A stretch of DNA of 64,000 nt from an uncultured Alphaproteobacteria bacterium (GTDB taxonomy: Bacteria; Pseudomonadota; Alphaproteobacteria; Rs-D84), in assembly GCA_944389345.1 (NCBI GenBank), contig CALXMA010000003.1:53093-117092 (forward strand), written 5' to 3'. The translations under genes were made by a program, and so were the position numbers. This document shows, in pieces, positions 9,550 to 18,413 of this stretch; positions within the stretch are counted from its first letter, which is position 1; each line of letters starts with the position of its first letter. The notes under the pieces were generated by a model, which was not told the DNA's origin, ran no database searches, and saw nothing but the letters and a program-made list of their open reading frames with translations.

Positions 9550-9578
9550 CATTTCGAAAAACATCAGGAGTCCAGACA

Positions 9579-10115
9579 ATGAAAACAAATTTTATATTAC
9601 ACATTGGGATATTTGCGATACTAACCACAATACCCAACATCGCCAATGCAATTGGCATCGGTGGTACTGGTTGTATTCAAGGCCCCGGCATGACTTGCGA
9701 ATGTTCTGGTGGAAGCAACGCTGGTGCAACATGCACGGTAAATTCACAATGCCCTGGTGGAACATGCGTAAACGTCGGCGGCGGTATAACGCCGCCCACC
9801 CTTTGCACCCCAGAAAACTGCAAACCGACCACAACCGGTTGGGGTTCATGCGGTGTTGGCGCCAATTCGTATGTCGAATGCGAAGCAACCGCCGAATGCG
9901 TGAACAATTTGTGTGTACGTGGCCAAAATTACCGTTGTGTTGCCGGCGCATACGGCAACCCCAGCGCATCAAACGAAACCGCCTGTGCACCATGCCCATC
10001 ACCCGGAACATCGGCCGCGGGTTCGACCAGTCAATCCGATTGTTATATTCCGGCCGGAACCACCGGGTCGGACAGTACGGGCACGTATAAATATACGGCC
10101 AATTGTTATTACTGA
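9579..10115 (+). CDS. Secreted cysteine-rich protein, CYIP...NCYY family
   Basis: 178 residues, not a family I can name. The signal peptide is about 1-25 (N-I-A-N-A cleavage region). The mature part has about 20 cysteines and is rich in Gly, Thr, Pro and Asn. It ends in C-P-S-P-G-T-S ... C-Y-I-P-A-G-T-T-G-S-D ... N-C-Y-Y. The same ending occurs at 21226-21834, 31315-31581 and 42272-42889. AGGAG lies eight bases before the ATG. It is expressed behind leader 1 and ends at its own terminator. It is probably exported and disulfide-bonded; function unknown. Confidence 0.85.
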   Translation: MKTNFILHIGIFAILTTIPNIANAIGIGGTGCIQGPGMTCECSGGSNAGATCTVNSQCPGGTCVNVGGGITPPTLCTPENCKPTTTGWGSCGVGANSYVECEATAECVNNLCVRGQNYRCVAGAYGNPSASNETACAPCPSPGTSAAGSTSQSDCYIPAGTTGSDSTGTYKYTANCYY

Positions 10116-10132
10116 TGCATTTCCCCCAAAAA

Positions 10133-10161
10133 ACATTCCCCCATCTTGGGGGAATGTTTTT
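10133..10161 (+). terminator. Intrinsic terminator of cysteine-rich gene 1
   Basis: ACATTCCCCC/GGGGGAATGT with a short loop and five T. The hairpin and its flanks are nearly identical to the terminator at 21862-21887. Confidence 0.92.
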
Positions 10162-10199
10162 GTTATTACGCGCGCATATATGGGGTACGCCAATTTCAT

Positions 10200-10226
10200 A
10201 AAAAAATCCCCATTTCGGGGATTTTT
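10200..10226 (-). terminator. Terminator of ccrM (bidirectional)
   Basis: ATCCCC/GGGGAT hairpin with T-rich tracts on both strands, ten bases beyond the ccrM stop. Confidence 0.88.
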
Positions 10227-10235
10227 CACAACACC

Positions 10236-11336
10236 TTATGCAACCTTCTTCATATCGCGCTTTACATCACGTATGTATTTACGCAATTCATCAATTGGCA
10301 CCTGGGTCCCATCACGCCGTTCCGCAGACCAATAATCCCATCCGTTAAAACTGACACAATGTTGCAAACGCGCGGCCATAACATGAATAGATGCCTTGCC
10401 CATCAACGGATGCACCAATTGTCCATCACGTGCAATCATGACACGTTCACCACGCGGACTGACCAAAGTCTGACCAACATACAGCAACCCTGCCTCGATT
10501 AATTCCTTGAACGCGACGCGAATTTCGGCGCGTTTTGGTGTGGCCACCTCAATCCCAGACAAATCAATGGGCTTTACCGCATCAACACGCGCACGTGCGG
10601 CGGCAACATAATCTTCTTCCCGTTCAATACCGATAAAATTGCGCCCCAATTCCTTGGCCACGGCGGCGGTTGTACCACTGCCCAAGAACGGGTCCAAAAT
10701 AACATCCCCCTGGCGGGTTGACGCCAAAATCACCCGACGCAATAAATCCATAGGCTTTTGAGTATTGTGCAAACTTTTACCATCAGAATCTTTGACACGT
10801 TCTTCGCCCAAACAAATATTTATATTCCAATCAGACCGCATCTGTTTGCCACCATTTAACTTTTTCATTGTTTCATAGTTAAACGTGTACTTACCGGTCT
10901 TACGTGGTGTTGCCCATATTAATGTTTCGTGCGCATTCGTAAAACGTGTCCCGCGGAAATTCGGCATAGGATTAGTTTTAACCCACACAATATCATTCAA
11001 AATCCAAAATCCCAAGTCCTGTAAAATCGCACCAACGCGGAAAATATTATGATAACTGCCGATGACCCACATTGCCCCATCGGGTTTCAACACGCGCTTG
11101 CATTCTGCCAACCACGCCCGCGTAAATTCATCATATTCGGCCATACTGCCAAAAGAATCCCACGAATCCCGAACGGCACGCGCCGCGGTTTGATCTTCGG
11201 GCCGATACAGTGTCTTGGCCCCCAATTGCAAATTATACGGTGAATCTGCAAATACGGCATCCACAGATGCATCTGGTATTCCGCGCATCAGTTCCACGCA
11301 ATCACCGGTCAAAATCTGATTCAGGTATTTTTCCAT
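10236..11336 (-). CDS. ccrM: CcrM-type adenine-N6 DNA methyltransferase (GANTC)
   Basis: 366 residues, the length of alphaproteobacterial CcrM. The enzyme methylates adenine in GANTC after replication and controls the cell cycle. Motif IV is D-S-P-Y at 31-34 (usually D-P-P-Y), and the SAM-binding motif D-P-F-L-G-S-G-T-T is at 215-223. Highly conserved family blocks W-V-I-G-S-Y-H-N-I-F-R-V-G and N-P-M-P-N-F-R-G-T-R-F are present. The C-terminal ~95 residues form the RAMA-like DNA-recognition domain typical of CcrM rather than of orphan Dam enzymes. Divergent from nrdR across 169 bases. The D-S-P-Y change is unusual, but the fold is intact. Methylation of GANTC is inferred from family membership. 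Confidence 0.95.
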   Translation of the reverse strand: MEKYLNQILTGDCVELMRGIPDASVDAVFADSPYNLQLGAKTLYRPEDQTAARAVRDSWDSFGSMAEYDEFTRAWLAECKRVLKPDGAMWVIGSYHNIFRVGAILQDLGFWILNDIVWVKTNPMPNFRGTRFTNAHETLIWATPRKTGKYTFNYETMKKLNGGKQMRSDWNINICLGEERVKDSDGKSLHNTQKPMDLLRRVILASTRQGDVILDPFLGSGTTAAVAKELGRNFIGIEREEDYVAAARARVDAVKPIDLSGIEVATPKRAEIRVAFKELIEAGLLYVGQTLVSPRGERVMIARDGQLVHPLMGKASIHVMAARLQHCVSFNGWDYWSAERRDGTQVPIDELRKYIRDVKRDMKKVA

Positions 11337-11505
11337 CTCTCTCTGGTCTCAACCAACATTTTACCACAAAACGCCCCTATTAAAAATTGACCGGCACCCC
11401 GCGGGAACAAATAAAGTTCTTGATTTTTATAAAAAACGCATTTTTTTGGATTTTGCGCCCACATTAAATTCTGCTTTACAGTTTGCATTTTGACTGCTAC
11501 CGTAT

Positions 11506-12012
11506 ATGGATATGAGATGTCCATATTGTAATTCTACTGACAGTCGCGTGACTGATTCCAGACCCGATACCGAAGACGCCATTATTCGGCGTCGCCGTGT
11601 TTGCAATCAGTGTGGCGCCAAATTTACGACCGTAGAACGTGTACAAATGCGCGATCTGATGGTCCGTAAAAACAGCGGAAAGTTAGAGGCATTTGACCGC
11701 GAAAAACTGCGTCGCAGTATAAAATTGGCGTGTCGTAATCGTGATGTCGGTGATGAACAGATTGAAAAACTGGTAACATCCATCCATCGCCGTCTGGAAA
11801 CAGAAACGGCCGACGACACGGTAACCAGTGCCTTGGTTGGCCAAATGGTATCAGATTCATTATTGAACCTGGACCCGATTGCATTTGTACGCTTTGTATC
11901 CGTATACCGCAAATTTTCGCGGATTTCGGATTTCAAGAAAATCATCGACCAAATACCCGAGGCTGATGATGATGCATCGGTATGCAAATTGCCCAAGACA
12001 TCACTATTCTGA
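11506..12012 (+). CDS. nrdR: Transcriptional repressor NrdR
   Basis: 168 residues. It represses ribonucleotide reductase genes in response to ATP/dATP. The N-terminal zinc ribbon has C5, C8, C33 and C36 (C-P-Y-C ... C-N-Q-C), followed by an ATP-cone (~48-138). The canonical family start M-R-C-P corresponds to the ATG at 11512; the ATG at 11506 adds two residues and neither has a strong ribosome site. The lytic transglycosylase starts six bases after its stop, so they are probably co-transcribed. Confidence 0.96.
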   Translation: MDMRCPYCNSTDSRVTDSRPDTEDAIIRRRRVCNQCGAKFTTVERVQMRDLMVRKNSGKLEAFDREKLRRSIKLACRNRDVGDEQIEKLVTSIHRRLETETADDTVTSALVGQMVSDSLLNLDPIAFVRFVSVYRKFSRISDFKKIIDQIPEADDDASVCKLPKTSLF

Positions 12013-12018
12013 TAATCT

Positions 12019-13749
12019 ATGAAAAAACTTTTCACATTTTTAATAGCACTGTTTTTGCCAATGGCCGCCATTGGGGCGGACCTGCCTAACATAGACGTAC
12101 TGTCTGATGCCGACGCCAGTTTATATACACAAATATTCCTGTTACAATCCCAAGAAGAAATCAGCGCGGCACAAAAACTGGAAGAACAACTGACCGATCC
12201 CCTGTTAATGAATGAAGTTTTGTATCAGCGCTATATTTCTGATACATACCGCACACGCGGTCGCGAAATAACCGCATGGATGGAAAAATACTATGATATG
12301 CCGGGGGCGGAACGCATGGTAAAACTGGCCAAAATTAAACAGGCCACCGTGCGCAAGGCGTCTGTTCCCCGTTCTATCAGTGGCGGTGCATCAATTGAAA
12401 CGGCCCAATCAGAAACATGGACGGCGAAAAAATACACTGGTGAAACAAATACCAAGATTAACAAGTTCAAACGCGCCATACGCAGTGGCGCAACAAAAAC
12501 CGCCCGTTTGATTCTAGAAGACGCGTCTTTACGCAAAAAATTAACAGAATCTGACTATGGTCGTCTGGCCGGACGATTGTCATTTATATATTACACAAAC
12601 GGTGAAACAGAACTGGCCAAGAAATGGGGTTTTGTGGCGGCCGATGCAAAATCAGAATACGGCCTGTGGGCGATGGGATTGCTGTATTTCCAAGAAGAAA
12701 AATTCGACGAAAGTGAAAAATATTTCAGTGCTATATTAGACCTGGAACAGATAAACAACGCCCGCAAGACCGAGGCCGCATTTTGGGCTGGTCGTGCCGC
12801 ATACGAAAACGGCGAACGTTCCCAGGCAAAAAAGTATTGGAAAATCGCAGCCACATATCCAATGGCGTTTTATGGCGCATTGGCGTCCGTAATGCTGGGG
12901 CACACACCACGATATGAATTCTTTGAACAAGACTGTACCGACGAAGACATAGACACACTGCGCGAAAGCAAATATGGAAAACGCGCGTTGGCACTGTTAC
13001 AGGTCGGCCAAAAAGATCGCGCCGAATTATACTTGAAATATATGATAACCGCGCGCGTATCAGATAAAACATTGCACGCAATAAATTCTGTGGCGACGGC
13101 GTACGGCCTGCCCCGTGTGTCTATCCAGGCATCCAGTCTGGTCCAAGACCGTGGCATTTTGGAAATTGATGACAATATTATATATTCCGCACAATATCCC
13201 CTGCCAGATTGGGAACCGATGGGCGGTTGGTCAATCGATCGCGCATTACTGTTGGCCATCACAAAACAAGAAAGTGGTTTCCACGCAAACGCAAAATCTG
13301 GCGCGGGCGCGAACGGTCTGATGCAAATTATGCCCAGTACCGCCAAGCGTGTTGCCCGTGAAAACCAGGTTGATATGTCTGAAATAGATATGTCTAAACC
13401 CGAACACAATATGTTCTTGGGTCAACAATATATCGTGGATTTACTGGCGCACCCGAACATCAACAATAATATTATAAAAATGTTGGCGGCATATAATGCG
13501 GGCATGGGCACCATGGTTGAATTTGAAAAAAACTTTGAAACATACGACCCATTACTGTACATAGAAAGTTTCCCAACATACGAAACCCGCAGTTATATAA
13601 AGCGCGTTATGTCTAACCTGTGGTTGTATCGCGCCCGTTTGAACCAACCGTTAACCACTATGAAAGATTTGGCAGACGGTGAATGGCCATTGTATAACAG
13701 CGAAGACGAATACGTGCAAAAGCAAATCGCCGACCGCATGTCAATTTAA
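12019..13749 (+). CDS. Soluble lytic murein transglycosylase
   Basis: 576 residues. It cleaves the MurNAc-GlcNAc bond of peptidoglycan in the periplasm, forming 1,6-anhydroMurNAc. A signal peptide is at 1-20 (A-A-I-G-A). An alpha-helical superhelical part with TPR-like repeats (~40-390) is followed by the SLT domain. The catalytic acid is Glu418 in K-Q-E-S-G-F, then G-L-M-Q-I-M-P-S-T-A and A-A-Y-N-A-G. The layout matches E. coli Slt70-type enzymes (family 1A). Linked to nrdR by a six-base gap. Confidence 0.94.
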   Translation: MKKLFTFLIALFLPMAAIGADLPNIDVLSDADASLYTQIFLLQSQEEISAAQKLEEQLTDPLLMNEVLYQRYISDTYRTRGREITAWMEKYYDMPGAERMVKLAKIKQATVRKASVPRSISGGASIETAQSETWTAKKYTGETNTKINKFKRAIRSGATKTARLILEDASLRKKLTESDYGRLAGRLSFIYYTNGETELAKKWGFVAADAKSEYGLWAMGLLYFQEEKFDESEKYFSAILDLEQINNARKTEAAFWAGRAAYENGERSQAKKYWKIAATYPMAFYGALASVMLGHTPRYEFFEQDCTDEDIDTLRESKYGKRALALLQVGQKDRAELYLKYMITARVSDKTLHAINSVATAYGLPRVSIQASSLVQDRGILEIDDNIIYSAQYPLPDWEPMGGWSIDRALLLAITKQESGFHANAKSGAGANGLMQIMPSTAKRVARENQVDMSEIDMSKPEHNMFLGQQYIVDLLAHPNINNNIIKMLAAYNAGMGTMVEFEKNFETYDPLLYIESFPTYETRSYIKRVMSNLWLYRARLNQPLTTMKDLADGEWPLYNSEDEYVQKQIADRMSI

Positions 13750-13798
13750 TAAAAATTGTATTTTATTCCGCCGATAATCGTGATACTGTGTGGTGGAT

Positions 13799-14425
13799 AT
13801 GAAAACAACCCCGACATTTGATATAGAAAACGAAACCGGATTTGAATTGGTTGCCGGCGTGGACGAAGCCGGCCGTGGTCCCCTGTGCGGTCCGGTTGTC
13901 GCGGCGGCGGTTATATTTCCAAAACGCAACATTGAAATCCCGGTTGTAATTCGTGATTCAAAACAAATGACCGCACACATGCGCGCCACCGCATACGAAT
14001 GGATAACACATAATACAATATGGGCAACAGCACAATGCAGTGCATCTGAGATAGACGAAATGAATATTTTACGTGCATCACTGACCGCCATGACACGTGC
14101 GGTTCAAAATTTGGGTTGTGCGCCCCAGTTTTGCTTAATAGACGGGAACAAATTGCCCCCTGAATTAAATGCCACACCAATTATTCATGGCGACGCAAAA
14201 TCATTATCCATCGCCGCCGCGTCCATTATCGCCAAAGAAACACGCGACAAAATCATGCATGAATTGGCGCAAATATACCCTATGTATGGCTGGGACAAAA
14301 ATTCGGGATATCCGACCGCGGAACATTTGCACGCCATTGATAAATATGGTATAAACGAACATTATCGAAAAACATATAAACCCGTAAAGGAAAGGATAAA
14401 CAAAAATGAAACTACGCACGATTGA
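13799..14425 (+). CDS. rnhB: Ribonuclease HII
   Basis: 208 residues from the ATG at 13799; an in-frame GTG lies nine bases upstream. It removes ribonucleotides and RNA primers from RNA-DNA hybrids. The catalytic acids are visible: D22 and E23 in G-V-D-E-A-G-R-G-P, D115 in L-I-D-G, and D150 in A-K-E-T-R-D. The 3' end overlaps pgk by 20 bases in another frame, so the two genes form a translationally coupled pair. Confidence 0.95.
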   Translation: MKTTPTFDIENETGFELVAGVDEAGRGPLCGPVVAAAVIFPKRNIEIPVVIRDSKQMTAHMRATAYEWITHNTIWATAQCSASEIDEMNILRASLTAMTRAVQNLGCAPQFCLIDGNKLPPELNATPIIHGDAKSLSIAAASIIAKETRDKIMHELAQIYPMYGWDKNSGYPTAEHLHAIDKYGINEHYRKTYKPVKERINKNETTHD

Positions 14426-15575
14426 AAATCTGGACGTTCGCGGAAAATATATTTTATTACGCGACGACTTTAACGTTCAAATTGTGGACGGAAAAATTAC
14501 CGACGCATTCAGAATTGAACAAAGTATGCCAACGATTAACGCACTGCGCGCCGGCGGTGCCCGTATTGCGATTTGCGCACACCTGGGCCGACCAAAGGGT
14601 ACCCGCAACATGGAATTTACTTTGGCGCCCATCGCCGAATACATGGGCGTGAAATTAATCCCAGATTGCCTGGACAAAGATTTCTTGGCTCAAATGAAAG
14701 ACGGCGACGTTGTACTGCTGGAAAATGTGCGCTTTTACCCGGGCGAAGAAAAAAATGACCCAGAATTTTCCGCCCAGTTGGCAAACGGATTCGACATTTT
14801 TGTAAACGACGCATTTGCCGTATCGCACCGTGCCCACGCCAGTACTGTTGGTGTTGCGGAAATATTGCCATCATACGCGGGGAAATTGTTGGCGTCTGAA
14901 ATCGAACACCTAACCGCGGTAATGGAAAATCCACGACGTCCATTGCTGTCCATTGTCGCAGGCAGTAAAGTTTCCACCAAAATCGGTGTATTAAAGGCCC
15001 TGGCAAAATTATCAGACAAATTGATAATCGGTGGTGCACTGGGGACAACATTTAATTACGCACTGGGCGGGCGCGTTGGCAATTCACTGTACGAAGCCGA
15101 CCAAAAAGACACCGCCTTGGAAATTCTGGAATACGCCAAAGAAAATAATTGCGATGTTTTGTTGCCACTGGACAAAGGTGTTGCCAAAGAATTCACACCA
15201 ACCGCCACACGCACAAATAAAAACTTTGATGAAATCCAAGACGACGACATAATAATTGACGCGGGCACAGAAACAACAGAACGCGATGTCGCGGCAATTA
15301 AATCGGCGGCCACGGTCATCTGGAACGGCACGGTCGGCATGGCAGAATGGCAACCCACATGGTCATACGGCTCATTTGCAATCGCACACGCCATCGCGGA
15401 ACAAACACGCGCCGGCAAACTGGAAAGTATTGTTGGCGGTGGTGATACGGTCGCCGCACTGGAAGCATGTGGTGTCAAAGACGACATAACATACGTATCC
15501 ACCGGCGGTGGTGCATTCCTGGAATTTATCGAAGGTCGCACCCTGCCCGGAATTGCGATACTGGAATCCAAATAA
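14406..15575 (+). CDS. pgk: Phosphoglycerate kinase
   Basis: 389 residues, normal length. It transfers phosphate from 1,3-bisphosphoglycerate to ADP in glycolysis. Seen are the N-terminal R-D-D-F-N-V block (usually V-D-F-N-V), H-L-G-R-P-K-G, the hinge region G-S-K-V-S-T-K, and the nucleotide-site loop G-G-G-D-T near the C-terminus. AAGGAAAGGA lies before the ATG, inside the rnhB coding region. The gene is followed by a strong terminator. Confidence 0.97.
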   Translation: MKLRTIENLDVRGKYILLRDDFNVQIVDGKITDAFRIEQSMPTINALRAGGARIAICAHLGRPKGTRNMEFTLAPIAEYMGVKLIPDCLDKDFLAQMKDGDVVLLENVRFYPGEEKNDPEFSAQLANGFDIFVNDAFAVSHRAHASTVGVAEILPSYAGKLLASEIEHLTAVMENPRRPLLSIVAGSKVSTKIGVLKALAKLSDKLIIGGALGTTFNYALGGRVGNSLYEADQKDTALEILEYAKENNCDVLLPLDKGVAKEFTPTATRTNKNFDEIQDDDIIIDAGTETTERDVAAIKSAATVIWNGTVGMAEWQPTWSYGSFAIAHAIAEQTRAGKLESIVGGGDTVAALEACGVKDDITYVSTGGGAFLEFIEGRTLPGIAILESK

Positions 15576-15595
15576 ACGATTTGTTATGAATATAA

Positions 15596-15624
15596 AACGC
15601 CCCCACAAACGGGGGTGTTTTTAT
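15596..15624 (+). terminator. Intrinsic terminator after pgk
   Basis: CCCCC/GGGGG-centred hairpin followed by five T, 20 bases after the pgk stop. Confidence 0.9.
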
Positions 15625-15716
15625 ATCGTACATCCAACAAAAGAACATCAAAAAACAAATAACGCAACAAGGGACAAAAACATAAACACAACAAACCCGG
15701 GGCACAATATCACAAC

Positions 15717-15743
15717 AAAAAATCCCCGCAATTGCGGGGATTT
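15717..15743 (-). terminator. Intrinsic terminator of the DsbA-like gene
   Basis: Minus-strand ATCCCCGC-AATT-GCGGGGAT followed by a T run, about 20 bases after the stop. The 90 bases between this and the pgk terminator hold nothing I recognise. Confidence 0.9.
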
Positions 15744-15761
15744 CAAACTATTACGCGAATA

Positions 15762-16595
15762 TTATTCTGCGTCCAATGCCGATTCGATTTGGTCGGCTGG
15801 GATTGCACCCGGGAACGCCTGTTCACCGATGATCAAGAACGGTGTACCGGTGATTTCGAAACGCTGTGCCAAATCACGAACATTTCTCAATTCACGTGCA
15901 ACGACTTCGCCTTCCATATCTTCTTTCAGTTTTTTGGTATCCAAACCAACTTCTTCGGCGAACTTCATAACACTCGCTTCGACTTTTTCAGCAATCTTGG
16001 ATTGATCTGACAAATCTTCCTGGCTGTAATAATCACGTGTCATCAACATATCTGTCAATTTAGCCGCTTTTTCAGGATCCTGGATATTTGCCGCGATAAC
16101 AGCCTTGGCCGGTGCATCAGACAAATCGCCATGGATAGAGAAGTTTTTGATAACAACGCGAACATCGTCACGGTCTGCCAATACGCGGTCTATTTCACCG
16201 TGTACACGACGGCAGAACGGGCAAGAGAAGTCTGTCCAAACATAAATCGTTTTCTTTGCGTCTTTGCGATTACCCATAATTGGCGCATCACGCATCATTC
16301 TGTCGCCTTCCGAGCGAACAAACTTACGAATCTGTTTGTTTTTTTCGGCGTTCTGCTGTTCCTGCATACCGGTAATCATTTCCTGAACGATAATCGGGTT
16401 AACCGCGGTCAGATAGTACGGCATATACAGACGGCAAACACTGCCCGCAATCAAGATGATTGCAATCAAAGTAATGGATTTTTTTACAACGATCTTCCCA
16501 GCGGATGGTTTCTTTTCATCGCCCTTTGGCAACAGCATGCCACCAAACAAGAACAACAAGATACCAATCACCAGAACCAAGATTGTCCAAGTCAT
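15762..16595 (-). CDS. Membrane-anchored DsbA-like thiol oxidoreductase
   Basis: 277 residues. Two N-terminal hydrophobic helices (~2-22 and 40-63) anchor a thioredoxin-fold domain. The active site is C125-P-F-C128, and the cis-proline loop T-G-T-P-F-L is near residue 256. These are marks of DsbA/BdbD-type disulfide oxidases. It likely forms or isomerises disulfides outside the inner membrane. The window encodes many cysteine-rich exported proteins, which are plausible substrates (inference). AAGGAG precedes the ATG; it is a single-gene unit with its own terminator. Confidence 0.9.
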   Translation of the reverse strand: MTWTILVLVIGILLFLFGGMLLPKGDEKKPSAGKIVVKKSITLIAIILIAGSVCRLYMPYYLTAVNPIIVQEMITGMQEQQNAEKNKQIRKFVRSEGDRMMRDAPIMGNRKDAKKTIYVWTDFSCPFCRRVHGEIDRVLADRDDVRVVIKNFSIHGDLSDAPAKAVIAANIQDPEKAAKLTDMLMTRDYYSQEDLSDQSKIAEKVEASVMKFAEEVGLDTKKLKEDMEGEVVARELRNVRDLAQRFEITGTPFLIIGEQAFPGAIPADQIESALDAE

Positions 16596-16675
16596 AGTTT
16601 TTCTCCTTTATTTGTTGAACTGTGTACAGATTAATCAAATTTTTTTTTGTATGCAAGAACTAATTAAACATAAAT

Positions 16676-17317
16676 TCATAAAACACGACGCGCATTTGGC
16701 AATTCAATGCCCTGGGCGAAACAAGCCCGTTCCAAGAACCGACGCGTTATATTCAAATCAACCGGCAATCGATATAATTTATCCCTGTACGGTGTTGCAC
16801 AATCGACACACACCGCGCGCCCCGTACGTGGCGACAGGTATTCCAAACCCACACGCGCCCCACATCCCGAACACGCAGACAAATTCAACGCATACCCCAA
16901 TTCACGCAACAATCCTATTTCCCATTTCAGATATGCATCAACCGGCGCGACCGGTAAATTTTTTAATAAATCCAACGTCTGCACATACAACGCACCATAT
17001 TTTTCCCGTTCCGGCACCAGCGCAGAAATCAACGCGAATGCACTGTTCATAAATTGTAACGGTTGGGCCAAGAACATAATTTCTGTGGCCAGATTTTTTT
17101 CCGCATCCCAATGAAACGCGCCCAATTGGGAATCCAATCGCGCAACCCAAGACACGGCCCCGACCTGTCCAACCAGCGGTTTATTTTTGCGTGCAATCTG
17201 TGCCCCCCGCATCATTCCGCACATTATACCGAAATCACTGGTAAACACCCGTGCAACACAATCACGTTCCCCAAACGGTCGCAAAGATATTAAAATTCCA
17301 TCTGATTCCAATTTCAT
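16676..17317 (-). CDS. recO: DNA repair protein RecO
   Basis: 213 residues from the ATG at 17317; a longer in-frame start 39 bases upstream would add a hydrophobic extension not seen in RecO. RecO helps load RecA in the RecFOR pathway. It has an N-terminal OB-fold beginning with D-G-I-L-I-S-L-R-P-F-G-E, a helical middle, and a zinc-binding C4 site C-S-G-C-G ... C-V-D-C. No clear terminator separates it from the DsbA-like gene 80 bases downstream. Confidence 0.93.
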   Translation of the reverse strand: MKLESDGILISLRPFGERDCVARVFTSDFGIMCGMMRGAQIARKNKPLVGQVGAVSWVARLDSQLGAFHWDAEKNLATEIMFLAQPLQFMNSAFALISALVPEREKYGALYVQTLDLLKNLPVAPVDAYLKWEIGLLRELGYALNLSACSGCGARVGLEYLSPRTGRAVCVDCATPYRDKLYRLPVDLNITRRFLERACFAQGIELPNARRVL

Positions 17318-17356
17318 TTCGCACGCATTATATACATATACATATAAAAAGTTCAC

Positions 17357-17388
17357 AAAAAAAAGAAACCCCGCAAACGCGGGATTTC
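17357..17388 (-). terminator. Intrinsic terminator after rplI
   Basis: Minus-strand hairpin ATCCCGC-GTTT-GCGGGGT followed by a T run, 20 bases after the rplI stop. It ends the rpsF-rpsR-rplI operon. Confidence 0.9.
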
Positions 17389-17406
17389 GTAAAATACTGG
17401 TAAAGG

Positions 17407-18018
17407 TTATTCTGCCTTTGCTTCTTCCACAACTGTGGTTTCGGCTTCGGACTTAACCTCTTCTGCCTTTTCTTCGGCCTGTGGTTTTTCTTCTGCCTTT
17501 TCTTCGGCTTCGTCAACCTTTTTAGAACCGAATGTCAAAACCTTGCCTGCGACCAATGCGTCAATTTCATCCTGACTCTGGGCGACATAGATTTTAACCG
17601 GCACAATAACATCCGGATGCAATGCGATTTTTGTATCAAACACACCCACAGATTTAATTGGTGCACCCAACATAACCTGTGCCGATTCGACACTGACGCC
17701 CGCCAATTCTTTCAACGCACGTGCAATATCACGCGTGGACACAGAACCATACAATTGACCTGTATCACCCGCCTGGCGAATCATATACAGTTTCGCATTC
17801 TTAACGGCATCAACAAAAGATTCTGCCGTCTTTTTAGCCTGTTCTTGGCGCGCCTGTAATTCGGCCTTTTTGGCTTCGAACAACGCGATGTTTTCGCGCG
17901 ACCAACGCATCGCCTTGCCCATCGGCAACAGGTAATTACGCGCGAACCCTGTCTTTACTTCTACGGTATCGCCGATATTGCCCAGTTTAGTAATTTTTTC
18001 TGTCAAAATAACTTTCAT
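17407..18018 (-). CDS. rplI: 50S ribosomal protein L9
   Basis: 203 residues. The N-terminal domain M-K-V-I-L-T-E-K-I-T-K-L-G with G-F-A-R-N-Y-L-L-P is the L9 signature, followed by the long connecting helix (~45-80) and the C-terminal domain to ~150. About 50 extra residues of Glu/Ala/Lys repeats form an acidic tail, longer than E. coli L9 (149). It is the last gene of the rpsF-rpsR-rplI operon, with an unusually long structured gap before it. Confidence 0.97.
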   Translation of the reverse strand: MKVILTEKITKLGNIGDTVEVKTGFARNYLLPMGKAMRWSRENIALFEAKKAELQARQEQAKKTAESFVDAVKNAKLYMIRQAGDTGQLYGSVSTRDIARALKELAGVSVESAQVMLGAPIKSVGVFDTKIALHPDVIVPVKIYVAQSQDEIDALVAGKVLTFGSKKVDEAEEKAEEKPQAEEKAEEVKSEAETTVVEEAKAE

Positions 18019-18185
18019 TTTATCTGTCCTTTGTTCAAGTTAGGGATAAAACCCAAATTAAAATTTATACACAACACCCACGCATATGGATTGGTGAATT
18101 ATGTGCGTGGGTGGGCAGTGTTCACCCCGGTCCCGACGTGTATCAGACACACACAAGGAACTGTGAACACGCCCCACACACATAA
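18019..18185 (-). other. Structured intergenic region between rpsR and rplI
   Basis: The 167 bases between these co-transcribed genes are long for this operon. On the minus strand TGTTCAC pairs with GTGAACA around ~45 bases, and CCCACGCA pairs with TGCGTGGG around ~18 bases. No T run follows, so these are not terminators. It may be an RNA control site or processing site for L9 expression. I do not recognise a known motif. Confidence 0.5.
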
Positions 18186-18413
18186 TTAACCAAGATTATT
18201 GCGAACGAACGGCATCAGTCCCAAATGACGTGCACGTTTAATGGCAGTTGCCAATTCGCGTTGATCTTTTTGGGAAACGCCACTGATACGCGACGGCACG
18301 ATTTTACCGCGTTCGGTTATATAGTGGGACAATGTTTTAATATCTTTATAATCAATAACCTTGCCCTTTAACGGGTTAGATTTTTTACGATAAATTGCTG
18401 CACGGACTGCCAT
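18186..18413 (-). CDS. rpsR: 30S ribosomal protein S18
   Basis: 75 residues, normal length. It contains the conserved core [21 protein letters not shown] and ends [10 protein letters not shown]. The start codon overlaps the rpsF stop by one base (TAATG), so translation is coupled. S18 sits beside S6 in the 30S platform. Confidence 0.98.
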   Translation of the reverse strand: MAVRAAIYRKKSNPLKGKVIDYKDIKTLSHYITERGKIVPSRISGVSQKDQRELATAIKRARHLGLMPFVRNNLG

